From an uncultured Collinsella sp. (GTDB taxonomy: Bacteria; Actinomycetota; Coriobacteriia; Coriobacteriales; Coriobacteriaceae): DNA of 15,347 nt. The number at the start of each line of letters is the position of its first letter. Within the stretch, counting starts at the first letter, position 1. Location: the NCBI GenBank assembly GCA_902489225.1, contig CABTZA010000024.1, forward strand, positions 1 to 15,347, given 5' to 3'. Below are positions 9,032-15,347 of this stretch, piece by piece. The position numbers were made by a program, and so were the translations under genes. The notes under the pieces are model-generated. The model did not search any database, was not told the DNA's origin, and saw nothing but the letters and a program-made list of their open reading frames with translations.

Positions 9032-10369
9032 ATGCAGTTCGATCAGGTGACAGTTATCGGTGGCGGTCTGGCGGGTTCGGAGTGCGCGATCCAGCTGGCA
9101 GATCGCGGGTTTGCCGTAAAGCTGTGCGAGATGCGCCCCCAGGTGAGCTCCCCGGCCCACCATACCGATCACCTGGCAGAGCTCGTCTGCTCCAATTCGT
9201 TTAAGTCGACCCGTCCGGATTCCGCGGCTGGTTTGCTGAAGGCCGAGCTTGAGCGCATGGGTTCAGTCCTGCTCGATTGCGCCCATCGCGCGGCTGTTCC
9301 CGCCGGTGGCGCCTTGGCGGTCGACCGCGTCAAGTTTTCCGAGCTTGTCGAGGCCGAGGTTGCCGCTCGTCCCAATATCGAGGTCGTGCACGGCGAGGTC
9401 ACGCAGATTCCCGAGGGCCAGGTGGTCATTGCCGCGGGCCCGCTGTGTTCACCGGCGCTGAGCGAAGAGGTCATGAAGCTCGTCGGCGGCGACGCCCTTG
9501 CGTTTTTCGATGCCGCGGCGCCGATCGTCGATGCCTCCACGCTCGATATGGACGTGCTGTTCTCGCAGTCGCGCTACGAGGAGCAGGGGAGCGGCGACTA
9601 TCTCAACGCTCCGCTCAATAAGGAAGAGTACGAGGCCTTTATCGAGGCGCTTACCACGGCCGACCGCGTGGTGCTCAAAGACTTTGAGGGCGGCGATCTG
9701 TTCCAGGCCTGCCAGCCTGCCGAGGAAGTTGCGCGCACCGGCAAGGACGCCATTCGCTTTGGCGCCATGAAGCCCGTCGGCCTCACCGACCCGCGTACCG
9801 GACGTCGCCCTTGGGCGGCGATTCAGCTGCGTGCCGAGAACAAGGAGAAGACCGCCTATAACCTGGTTGGCTTCCAGACCAACTTGACCTTTGGCGAGCA
9901 GAAGCGCGTCTTCCATATGGTGCCGGGCCTGGAGAACGCTGAGTTCTTCCGCTACGGTGTCATGCACCGCAATACCTTTGTCGACGCCCCGCATGTGCTC
10001 GATGGCACCTTTGCCGTGCCCGGTACCGGTGTGCGCCTGGCCGGTCAGATCACCGGCACCGAGGGGTACATGGAAGCCGTGGCGACCGGTCTGCTCGCGG
10101 CGCTCAACACCTATGCAGAGGCTATCGGCGCCGATTCCGTCGAGTTGCCCCGCGTGGGCGCCCTGGGTGCGCTCGTGGGCTATGCGACCGATCCTGCCAC
10201 CGTGGGCTATCAGCCCATGCATGTCAACTTTGGCCTGGTGCCGCCACTCGAGGATGGTAAGCGCCGCAGCAAGCGCGACCGCTACCAGGCCTATGCGGAC
10301 CGTGCGCTCGAGGCCCTCGATGCCTACTTGGCCACGCGTTCCGACTTGTTTGGAGGCGACCGGTCATAG
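9032..10369 (+). CDS. trmFO: Methylenetetrahydrofolate--tRNA-(uracil-5-)-methyltransferase TrmFO
   Basis: This 445-residue flavoprotein uses methylene-THF and FAD to make 5-methyluridine at position 54 of tRNA. It opens with the FAD-binding VIGGGLAGSECAIQLADRG and continues with EMRP, HLAELVCSNSFKS (Cys53) and DLFQACQPAEEVARTG (Cys227), the two cysteines conserved in the family. Further signatures are MKPVGLTDPRTG, AYNLVGFQTNLTFGEQ, AGQITGTEGYMEA and NFGLVPPLE. The ATG at 9032 is chosen: GAAAGG at 9017-9022 lies 9 bases upstream, while an in-frame TTG at 9026 is too close. The order dprA-trmFO-xerC matches the Firmicutes arrangement, but without topA between dprA and trmFO. Its TAG stop overlaps the proposed xerC start. 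Confidence 0.95.
   Translation: MQFDQVTVIGGGLAGSECAIQLADRGFAVKLCEMRPQVSSPAHHTDHLAELVCSNSFKSTRPDSAAGLLKAELERMGSVLLDCAHRAAVPAGGALAVDRVKFSELVEAEVAARPNIEVVHGEVTQIPEGQVVIAAGPLCSPALSEEVMKLVGGDALAFFDAAAPIVDASTLDMDVLFSQSRYEEQGSGDYLNAPLNKEEYEAFIEALTTADRVVLKDFEGGDLFQACQPAEEVARTGKDAIRFGAMKPVGLTDPRTGRRPWAAIQLRAENKEKTAYNLVGFQTNLTFGEQKRVFHMVPGLENAEFFRYGVMHRNTFVDAPHVLDGTFAVPGTGVRLAGQITGTEGYMEAVATGLLAALNTYAEAIGADSVELPRVGALGALVGYATDPATVGYQPMHVNFGLVPPLEDGKRRSKRDRYQAYADRALEALDAYLATRSDLFGGDRS
10349..10368 (+). promoter_or_regulatory. Ribosome binding site and ATA start region of xerC
   Basis: TTTGGAGG (10349-10356) is followed after 9 bases by ATA (10366-10368). The site lies within the last codons of trmFO, so initiation is probably coupled to trmFO termination. 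It decides the xerC start because no canonical start codon is available at this position. Confidence 0.6.
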
Positions 10370-11286
10370 CCTTTGACCTGTACGACACCGTCGACTCGTT
10401 TATCGCCTATATCGCACGCGTCGAGGGACTTTCTCCCAACACGGTGACGGCCTATGGCTCGAGGCTGGAGCGCTTCGCTGCCTGGTGCGAGCGCGAGGAT
10501 ATCGATGCTTTCGCTGCCGACGTGCGCACCATTCGTCGCTATCTTGCCGAGCTTTCGCGTGAGCAGGTGGCTCCCCGAACGCTTGCGGCGCACCTGTCGG
10601 CTATTCGATCTCTCTATCGCTGGATGGCTGCCGAGGGGATTGTCGAGGGCGATGCGGTCTCGGCGATCGCATCGCCCAGGCTGCCGCGTGACCTGCCGGG
10701 TGTCCTTGCGACCCAGCAGGTTGAGGCGCTGCTCAAGACGCCTGATACCTCGACGCCCGCGGGACTGCGCGATGCGGCGATGCTTGAGTTGCTCTATGCC
10801 TCCGGCGCGCGAATCTCGGAGCTCGCGGCGCTCAACGTGGAGTCTATTGGTTGGTCCGAGCGAACGCTGCGACTTTGGGGCAAGGGGAGCAAGGAGCGTA
10901 TCGTCCCTCTGTATCGTCGTGCGCTCGATGTGACGCGTCTCTATATTGAGGAGGGGAGGCCGGAGTTGCTCGCTCAGGCAAAGCGCCGCGACCTCGCTAC
11001 TGGGCCGCATCCGCTGCTTATATCGGCGCGTGGCAATCGCATGAGCGCCGCCATGCTCCGGCGGCGGTTCCATACGCTGGCGACGCTCGCCGGCATTCCG
11101 GCCGACATCGCCCCGCATGCGATGCGCCATACCTTTGCGACCGACTTGCTTGAGGGCGGTGCGGACCTGCGCTCGGTTCAAGAGCTGCTGGGTCATGCGA
11201 GCCTGTCCACGACGCAAATCTACACGCATCTCACGCCCGATCGGCTCAAGCGTGCCGTGGCTCAAGCCCATCCCCGCGGCGAATAG
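10366..11286 (+). CDS. xerC: Site-specific tyrosine recombinase XerC; likely non-canonical ATA start
   Basis: This tyrosine recombinase is of XerC/XerD type, expected to resolve chromosome dimers at dif. All six catalytic residues are present: Arg149 in SGARISEL, Lys173 in GKGSKER, His251 and Arg254 in HAMRHTFAT, His277 in LGHASLSTTQIY, and Tyr286. The N-terminal core-binding domain begins about 10 residues after the proposed start with FIAYIARVEGLSPNT. No ATG, GTG or TTG exists in frame between the stop at 10258 and GTG 10444. GTG 10444 would delete the first helix and lacks a binding site. TTTGGAGG at 10349-10356 lies 9 bases before ATA at 10366, which overlaps the trmFO TAG as ATAG. With that start the protein is 306 residues, the normal family length. 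XerC rather than XerD is inferred from the trmFO neighbourhood. Confidence 0.9.
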   Translation: MAFDLYDTVDSFIAYIARVEGLSPNTVTAYGSRLERFAAWCEREDIDAFAADVRTIRRYLAELSREQVAPRTLAAHLSAIRSLYRWMAAEGIVEGDAVSAIASPRLPRDLPGVLATQQVEALLKTPDTSTPAGLRDAAMLELLYASGARISELAALNVESIGWSERTLRLWGKGSKERIVPLYRRALDVTRLYIEEGRPELLAQAKRRDLATGPHPLLISARGNRMSAAMLRRRFHTLATLAGIPADIAPHAMRHTFATDLLEGGADLRSVQELLGHASLSTTQIYTHLTPDRLKRAVAQAHPRGE

Positions 11287-11304
11287 TGGCTGGGACGTCC
11301 CGCG

Positions 11305-11326
11305 CCGCACTCAGGTGTGTGGTTTT
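11305..11326 (+). terminator. Weak candidate terminator after xerC
   Basis: CCGCAC (11305-11310) pairs with GTGTGG (11317-11322), with one G-U pair, and is followed by TTTT at 11323-11326. The stem is short but well placed between xerC and the rpsB promoter. Confidence 0.4.
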
Positions 11327-11335
11327 GATTGCGGG

Positions 11336-11364
11336 TTGGCAGAAAGAAGCATTCCTGCTATCAT
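11336..11364 (+). promoter_or_regulatory. Strong predicted rpsB-tsf promoter with extended -10
   Basis: TTGGCA at 11336-11341, a 17-base spacer and TATCAT at 11359-11364, with TGC directly before the -10 (extended -10), make this the best promoter in the window. The predicted start is near 11371, leaving a leader of about 135 bases before rpsB. Confidence 0.75.
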
Positions 11365-11370
11365 TCATCG

Positions 11371-11502
11371 GGTTGCTTCACGGCAACATGTTTTTATCAC
11401 GCACGCGCGGCTACTTCATACCGTGGTGCCCGGGCTTTGGTAGCACATGTCCGGGTTGGTTTTGGAGGATGACCCCGCGCGGAGGCAAACCACAGGAGGT
11501 TT
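11371..11502 (+). promoter_or_regulatory. Structured 5' leader of rpsB
   Basis: Three elements are visible. GTTGC-TTCACG-GCAAC (11372-11387) is followed by ATG and five T residues, like a weak attenuator. CCCGG (11429-11433) can pair with CCGGG (11451-11455), in competition with GTGC (11426-11429) pairing with GCAC (11443-11446). AAACC (11487-11491) can pair with GGTTT (11498-11502), placing the AGGAGG ribosome binding site (11494-11499) in the loop and stem. Such features fit feedback control of S2 and EF-Ts, but no known leader family was matched. Confidence 0.4.
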
Positions 11503-11505
11503 AAC

Positions 11506-12234
11506 ATGGCTACCAAGATTAATATCCGCACCCTGCTCGAGGCCGGCTGCCACTTCGGTCACCAGACCCGTCGCTGGAACCCCAAGATGAAGCCGTTCAT
11601 CTTTGGTGAGCGCAACGGCATCTACATCCTCGACCTCAAGCAGACCATCCTCGACGCCGACCAGGCCTATACATTCGTCAAGAACGTCGCTAAGGGCGGC
11701 AACGTGCTGTTCGTCGGCACCAAGAAGCAGGCTCAGGAGGCCGTCAAGAACGCTGCTGAGCGCGCCAACATGCCTTACATCAACCAGCGTTGGCTCGGCG
11801 GTATGCTGACCAACTTCGTCACCATCCGCTCCCGCATCAACCGCATGGAGGAGCTCGAGGCCATGGTCGAGGACGGCCGCATGGCTGTTCTGCCCAAGAA
11901 GGAGCAGGCTGTTCTCGGCAAGGAGCTCACCAAGCTCCAGACCAACCTCGGTGGCGCCCGCGACATGAAGGGTCTGCCCCAGGCTCTCTTCGTCATCGAC
12001 ACCAAGCGCGAGGAGAACGCCATCAAGGAGGCTCAGCGCCTGAACATCCCCGTCGTCGCCCTGATCGACACCAACTCCGATCCCGACGAGGTCGAGTACG
12101 GCATCCCCTGCAACGATGACGCTATCTCCGCTGTCACCCTTATGTGCGAGCTCATGGCTGACGCCTGCCTCGCTGGCTCCGGCAAGGAGCAGGTCTCCGA
12201 GGCCGAGATGGCCGCTGAGCCCAAGGCCGAGTAA
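11506..12234 (+). CDS. rpsB: Small ribosomal subunit protein S2 (uS2)
   Basis: This 242-residue protein is at the usual bacterial length for S2. Hallmarks are LLEAGCHFGHQTRRWNPKM near the N-terminus, FIFGERNGIYILDL, FVGTKKQAQEAV, INQRWLGGMLTNF and, late in the protein, VVALIDTNSDPDEVEYGIP followed by NDDAISAV. S2 assembles late on the 30S subunit and helps recruit S1 in species that have it. The ATG has AGGAGG at 11494-11499, 6 bases upstream. The tail after about residue 225 is rich in Glu and Ala, a variable region in the family. It is the first gene of the rpsB-tsf unit; 45 bases without a recognisable signal separate it from tsf. Codon use points to high expression. Confidence 0.98.
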   Translation: MATKINIRTLLEAGCHFGHQTRRWNPKMKPFIFGERNGIYILDLKQTILDADQAYTFVKNVAKGGNVLFVGTKKQAQEAVKNAAERANMPYINQRWLGGMLTNFVTIRSRINRMEELEAMVEDGRMAVLPKKEQAVLGKELTKLQTNLGGARDMKGLPQALFVIDTKREENAIKEAQRLNIPVVALIDTNSDPDEVEYGIPCNDDAISAVTLMCELMADACLAGSGKEQVSEAEMAAEPKAE

Positions 12235-12279
12235 ATCAGTCTTAGTTAATTCTTTTTCATCTCTTTGAAAGGAACCACA

Positions 12280-13149
12280 ATGGCCCAGATTACCGCCGCT
12301 ATGGTCAAGCAGCTCCGCGAGATGACCGACTCCCCGATGATGGAGTGCAAGAAGGCTCTCGTCGAGGCTGACGGCGACATGGACGCCGCTGTCGACGTTC
12401 TGCGTAAGAACGGCCTTGCCAAGGCTGCCAAGAAGGCTGGCCGTGAGACCAACGAGGGCGCTGTCGCCGCGTTCGTCTCCGAGGATGGCAAGACCGGCGC
12501 TCTGCTCGAGCTCTCCTGCGAGACCGACTTCGTTGGCTCCAACGCCAAGTTCACCGGCTTTGCTTCCAAGGTCGCTGAGGTTGTCGCTACCACCGAGCCT
12601 GCTGACGTCGACGCTCTGCTCGAGAAGCCGATGGGCGAGGAGACCGTTTCCTCCGAGCTCACCGAGATGATTCACATCATGGGCGAGAACATGAAGATCT
12701 CCCGCTTCGCTGCCCGCAAGGCCGAGAACGGCGCGCTCGCTTCTTACATCCACATGGGTGGTAAGATCGGCGTCCTCGTCGAGTTCGCCTTCGAGAAGGC
12801 CGAGACCGCTCAGGCTGAGTCCTTCAAGACCTTCGCTCACGACGTTGCCCTTCAGGTTGCTGCCGTCGCCCCGATCTGCGCTACCCGCGATCAGGTTCCG
12901 GCCGAGACCGTCGAGCACGAGAAGCAGATCTACATGGCCCAGGCTGCCGAGTCCGGCAAGCCCGAGGCTATCCAGGAGAAGATGGCTGTCGGCCGTCTGG
13001 AGAAGTTCTACAAGCAGTCCGTGCTCACCGAGCAGGAGTTCATCAAGGACAGCTCCCTCACCATCAAGAAGTACGCTGAGCAGGTCTCCAAGGAGCTCGG
13101 CGACACCATTACCGTCGTTGCCTTTGACCGTCTGGTCCGTGGCGAGTAA
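12280..13149 (+). CDS. tsf: Translation elongation factor Ts
   Basis: This 289-residue EF-Ts is the GDP/GTP exchange factor of EF-Tu. The N-terminal UBA-like domain (about 1-55) contains VKQLREMTDSPMMECKKAL and GLAKAAKKAGRETNEG. The TDFV motif that contacts EF-Tu is at 82-85 (LSCETDFVGSN). The remaining dimerisation region includes GENMKISRFAARK and a C-terminal DSSLTIKKYAEQ. The ATG at 12280 is preferred, with GAAAGGA (12267-12273) 6 bases before it; an in-frame TTG at 12265 lies upstream of that site. It is co-transcribed with rpsB, and a strong terminator follows, so pyrH starts a new unit. Confidence 0.98.
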   Translation: MAQITAAMVKQLREMTDSPMMECKKALVEADGDMDAAVDVLRKNGLAKAAKKAGRETNEGAVAAFVSEDGKTGALLELSCETDFVGSNAKFTGFASKVAEVVATTEPADVDALLEKPMGEETVSSELTEMIHIMGENMKISRFAARKAENGALASYIHMGGKIGVLVEFAFEKAETAQAESFKTFAHDVALQVAAVAPICATRDQVPAETVEHEKQIYMAQAAESGKPEAIQEKMAVGRLEKFYKQSVLTEQEFIKDSSLTIKKYAEQVSKELGDTITVVAFDRLVRGE

Positions 13150-13172
13150 ATAAGCTCTTGTAGCTGGTAATG

Positions 13173-13207
13173 AGCAGGCTGTGGGTTTTACTCACAGCCT
13201 GCTTTTT
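13173..13207 (+). terminator. Intrinsic terminator after tsf
   Basis: A 13-pair stem (13173-13185 with 13191-13203, one wobble) with a five-base loop ends in five T residues at 13203-13207. It closes the rpsB-tsf transcript. Confidence 0.92.
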
Positions 13208-13208
13208 C

Positions 13209-13237
13209 ATGGCTCTTATCAGAGCCTTTGATATCAT
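13209..13237 (+). promoter_or_regulatory. Candidate promoter for pyrH-frr-uppS with an inverted repeat over the -35/spacer
   Basis: TATCAT at 13232-13237 is preceded by TGA (extended -10), the same -10 hexamer as the rpsB promoter. The -35 at the 17-base position, ATGGCT (13209-13214), is weak. A perfect inverted repeat, GGCTCT-TATC-AGAGCC, covers 13211-13226 across the -35 end and spacer, and could be an operator or a second weak hairpin. The predicted start near 13244 leaves only about 23 bases before pyrH. Confidence 0.45.
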
Positions 13238-13266
13238 ATTGAGAGTCTAATTAAAGGAGGATCGCT

Positions 13267-13989
13267 TTGTCCGACATCCGATATAAACGCGTGCTTCTTA
13301 AGCTTTCCGGCGAAGCACTGATGGGCGACGGCCAATATGGCATCGACCCCAAGGTTACCGACCATCTTGCCAAGCAGGTCAAGGAGCTGCTAGCCGTTGG
13401 CCATGAGGTCGGCGTCGTTGTCGGCGGCGGCAATATTTTCCGCGGCATGGCCGGCGCTGCCGGTGGCATGGAGCGTGCTCAGGCCGATTATATGGGCATG
13501 CTCGCGACCGTTATGAACGCGCTCGCCCTGCAGGATGCCTTCGAGCATAACGATGTTCCCTGCCGCGTTATGAGCGCTATCCAGATGAACGAGATCTGCG
13601 AGCCCTATATTCGTCGTCGCGCCATCAACCACCTTTCCAAGGGCAACGTCGTTATTTTTGCTGCCGGTTCGGGCAATCCGTACTTTACGACCGACACCGC
13701 CGCGGCTCTTCGTGCGTGCGAGATCGGCGCCGAGATTCTGATTAAAGCCACCAAGGTTGACGGCATCTACGACAAAGATCCCGTCAAGTGCGCCGATGCT
13801 GTCCGTTTTGACAAGATTACCTACCACGAGGTTCTTGTCCGCGGTCTGCAGGTTATGGATTCCACGGCTACGGCACTGTGCCAGGATAACCGTATGCCGA
13901 TTTTGGTCCTCAACATCGATGGCGAGGACACCGTCAAGCGCGCGCTTTCGGGTGAGCCCGTCGGCACGCTCGTCTATCAGGAGGATTAA
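13267..13989 (+). CDS. pyrH: UMP kinase
   Basis: This 240-residue bacterial UMP kinase is of the amino-acid-kinase fold, converting UMP + ATP to UDP and feeding UTP and CTP synthesis. Motifs are LLKLSGEALMG (10-20), VVVGGGNIFRG (50-60), RRAINHLSKGNVVIFAAGSGNPYFTTDTAA (written here as two adjoining motifs, RRAINHLSKGNVVIFAAG then SGNPYFTTDTAA), and TKVDGIYDKDP (162-172). It starts with TTG, supported by AAAGGAGG at 13253-13260, 6 bases upstream, and no better ATG lies nearby. The enzyme is a cytosolic hexamer, usually activated by GTP and inhibited by UTP. The gap to frr is two bases, and the frr ribosome binding site lies in the last codons of pyrH. Confidence 0.97.
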   Translation: MSDIRYKRVLLKLSGEALMGDGQYGIDPKVTDHLAKQVKELLAVGHEVGVVVGGGNIFRGMAGAAGGMERAQADYMGMLATVMNALALQDAFEHNDVPCRVMSAIQMNEICEPYIRRRAINHLSKGNVVIFAAGSGNPYFTTDTAAALRACEIGAEILIKATKVDGIYDKDPVKCADAVRFDKITYHEVLVRGLQVMDSTATALCQDNRMPILVLNIDGEDTVKRALSGEPVGTLVYQED

Positions 13990-13991
13990 GC

Positions 13992-14528
13992 ATGGCAGAG
14001 AACATCACCGCCCATATGGACAAGTCGCTCGAGTCCCTCAAGCATAACTTCTCCAAGGTCCGTACCGGCCGTGCCAATGCCAACATTCTGTCCGACATCA
14101 CCGTCGATTATTACGGTGTTCCCACGCCGGTCACGCAGGTTGCCGCCGTCAAGACCCCCGAGGCCCACATGCTGCTCATCGAGCCGTGGGACAAGGCACT
14201 CATCAATGCTATCGTCAAGGCCATCGGCGCTTCCGATCTGGGTATTACCCCCAACTCCGATGGCACCGTCGTTCGTCTTCCGTTCCCGGCTCCCACTGAG
14301 GAGCGCCGTCGCGAGCTCGTCAAGGAGTGCCGCGAGTACGCCGAGCAGGCCAAGGTGTCTATCCGTAACATCCGTCGCGACTTCAACAACAAGCTCGAGC
14401 GCGATGAGGAGCTCACCGAGGACGATGTCCGTCGCGAGCAGGCCAAGGTCCAGAAGCACACTGATGAGTATGTCGCCAAGGTCGAGGAGCTTCTGAAGGA
14501 AAAAGAAGCCGAGGTCATGGAGATCTAA
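13992..14528 (+). CDS. frr: Ribosome recycling factor
   Basis: This 178-residue RRF, a little under the common 185, splits post-termination ribosomes together with EF-G. Family sequence includes MDKSLESLKHNFSKVRTGRAN near the start, then VDYYGVPTPVTQVA, LLIEPWDKALINAIVKAI, GITPNSDGTVVRLPFPAPTEERR and the C-terminal helix RNIRRDFNNKLE. The ATG has AGGAGG at 13979-13984, 7 bases upstream and inside the pyrH coding end. It is in the standard pyrH-frr pair and runs on to uppS with a one-base gap. RRF folds as a three-helix bundle plus a small beta/alpha domain, and the highly charged helical C-terminal third (Glu, Lys and Arg rich) fits the bundle. Confidence 0.97.
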   Translation: MAENITAHMDKSLESLKHNFSKVRTGRANANILSDITVDYYGVPTPVTQVAAVKTPEAHMLLIEPWDKALINAIVKAIGASDLGITPNSDGTVVRLPFPAPTEERRRELVKECREYAEQAKVSIRNIRRDFNNKLERDEELTEDDVRREQAKVQKHTDEYVAKVEELLKEKEAEVMEI

Positions 14529-14529
14529 G

Positions 14530-15324
14530 GTGCAATACGACGAGCATAAACTGGTCGAGTACTTTGCCGACGCCCCTGCGGGCGTCGGTTTTTCCGACCT
14601 TGACCTTAATAACATTCCGCACCATATCTCGTGCATCATGGACGGTAACGGTCGTTGGGCCACGTCGCGCGGTCTTGCACGCACCGAGGGCCACAAGGCG
14701 GGTATCGTCTCCCTGCGCGAGATCATTACCGCATGCGTGCGCTTGGGTGTCGACGTCCTTTCGGCCTATGCGTTTTCCACCGAAAACTGGAATCGTCCGC
14801 AGCACGAGGTCAACGTTTTGATGCATTTGTTTGCCAAGACGTTTATCGATGAGTTGCCGCTGCTTAAGCGCGAAAACGTTCGCGTTGTCTTTTTGGGCGA
14901 TATTTCCGCACTGCCTAAGAAGACCCGCGATGTCTTTGAGCGAGGTCTTGCCGAGTGCGCCAATCACACCGGCATGACGCTGGCGCTTGCCGTCAACTAC
15001 GGCGCGCGTGCCGAGATTACCCGCGCTGTCCGTCAGATCGCACTCGACGCTGCCGCCGGTAAGATCGATCCTGGCGCAATTGATGACGACATGGTGGCTT
15101 CCCACCTCTATACCGCTGGCCTTCCCGATCCTGAGCTTGTGATTCGCACTTCTGGTGAGCTGCGCCTTTCGAACTATCTGCTGTGGCAGGTGGCTTATTC
15201 CGAATTCTACGTCACCGATACCTATTGGCCCGACTTTGATCGTTGGGGCCTTGTCGACGCCATTTTGGCCTATCAGGGCCGTGACCGTAGGTTTGGTGGT
15301 CTGAGCAAGACCGAGGAGGCTTAA
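14530..15324 (+). CDS. uppS: Isoprenyl transferase, probably undecaprenyl diphosphate synthase
   Basis: This 264-residue cis-prenyltransferase makes the long-chain isoprenyl diphosphate that carries peptidoglycan and wall-polymer units. Key motifs are CIMDGNGRWA with the Mg-binding Asp38, EGHKAG, YAFSTENWNRP, and RTSGELRLSNYLLWQVAYSEFY with Arg206, Arg212 and Glu225, which bind the homoallylic substrate. About 35 residues precede the core, longer than in E. coli. The GTG start lies one base after the frr stop; GGAG at 14519-14522 is 7 bases upstream. Chain length cannot be read from the sequence: actinobacteria can hold more than one such enzyme, some making decaprenyl products. Its position before the cdsA-like gene supports the housekeeping enzyme. 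Confidence 0.94.
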   Translation: MQYDEHKLVEYFADAPAGVGFSDLDLNNIPHHISCIMDGNGRWATSRGLARTEGHKAGIVSLREIITACVRLGVDVLSAYAFSTENWNRPQHEVNVLMHLFAKTFIDELPLLKRENVRVVFLGDISALPKKTRDVFERGLAECANHTGMTLALAVNYGARAEITRAVRQIALDAAAGKIDPGAIDDDMVASHLYTAGLPDPELVIRTSGELRLSNYLLWQVAYSEFYVTDTYWPDFDRWGLVDAILAYQGRDRRFGGLSKTEEA

Positions 15325-15326
15325 TC

Positions 15327-15347
15327 GTGTCCGATCGTCCCAAGGCA
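15327..15347 (+). CDS. Start of a downstream gene, probably phosphatidate cytidylyltransferase (cdsA), cut by window edge
   Basis: AGGAGG at 15314-15319 is followed after 7 bases by GTG at 15327, two bases after the uppS stop. Seven codons (VSDRPKA) remain. These residues cannot identify the product. cdsA is proposed only because it very commonly follows uppS in the frr-uppS-cdsA order; CdsA would make CDP-diacylglycerol for phospholipid synthesis. Confidence 0.6.

Noticed and set aside
11292..11301. Palindrome GGGACGTCCC after xerC
   Set aside because: A single 10-base palindrome is expected by chance in GC-rich DNA, and no second copy or promoter overlap was seen.
11416..12918. Minus-strand open frame of 500 codons across rpsB and tsf
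   Set aside because: It covers two highly conserved + strand genes and shows Leu/Gly/Ala/Asp-rich filler without motifs.

Overview
The window is a stretch of core chromosome, roughly 60 % GC, with every complete gene on the + strand. The best fit is a gut actinobacterium of the class Coriobacteriia, most likely Collinsella. This rests on GC and codon bias, on the protein sequences, and on a mix of neighbourhoods: glyS with a dikinase regulator and PPDK, TrmFO (common in Firmicutes, scarce in other Actinobacteria), and the rplS-rnhB-yraN-comM-dprA and rpsB-tsf-pyrH-frr-uppS-cdsA orders. The genus is inference; no rRNA is present. No mobile element, CRISPR array, tRNA or phage gene was seen, and no stretch over 300 bases lacks a gene. 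The largest gap is about 250 bases, before ppdK.

Layout. (1) 1-1453: the 3' end of glyS, then the PPDK regulatory kinase/phosphorylase gene, probably co-transcribed. (2) 1454-4520: a repeat-rich promoter region, ppdK (pyruvate, phosphate dikinase), and a UUCG-loop terminator. (3) 4561-5069: promoter, leader hairpin, rplS and a UUCG-loop terminator. (4) 5099-5978: rnhB and a strong terminator, with a short repeat-like element between them. (5) 6077-11286: a tight five-gene run yraN-comM-dprA-trmFO-xerC with overlapping or near-touching ends, dealing mostly with DNA uptake, processing and recombination plus tRNA modification. (6) 11336-13207: promoter, structured leader, rpsB-tsf and a terminator. 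(7) 13209 to the end: promoter with an inverted repeat, then pyrH-frr-uppS and the first codons of a gene in the cdsA position.

Functionally the window joins translation (GlyRS beta, L19, S2, EF-Ts, RRF, TrmFO), genome maintenance and competence (RNase HII, YraN, ComM, DprA, XerC), pyruvate/PEP metabolism with its switch protein, and the entry to UTP/CTP synthesis and cell-envelope lipid carriers (PyrH, UppS, CdsA).

I found no convincing new multi-gene system. The most notable observation is that xerC has no ATG, GTG or TTG at a position giving a full-length protein. The best start is an ATA that overlaps the trmFO stop codon and sits behind a good ribosome binding site. Lesser points are phased TTTACC repeats before ppdK, a structured rpsB leader with a sequestered Shine-Dalgarno site, an inverted repeat inside the pyrH promoter, a possible dispersed-repeat copy after rnhB, and a divergent DprA motif.
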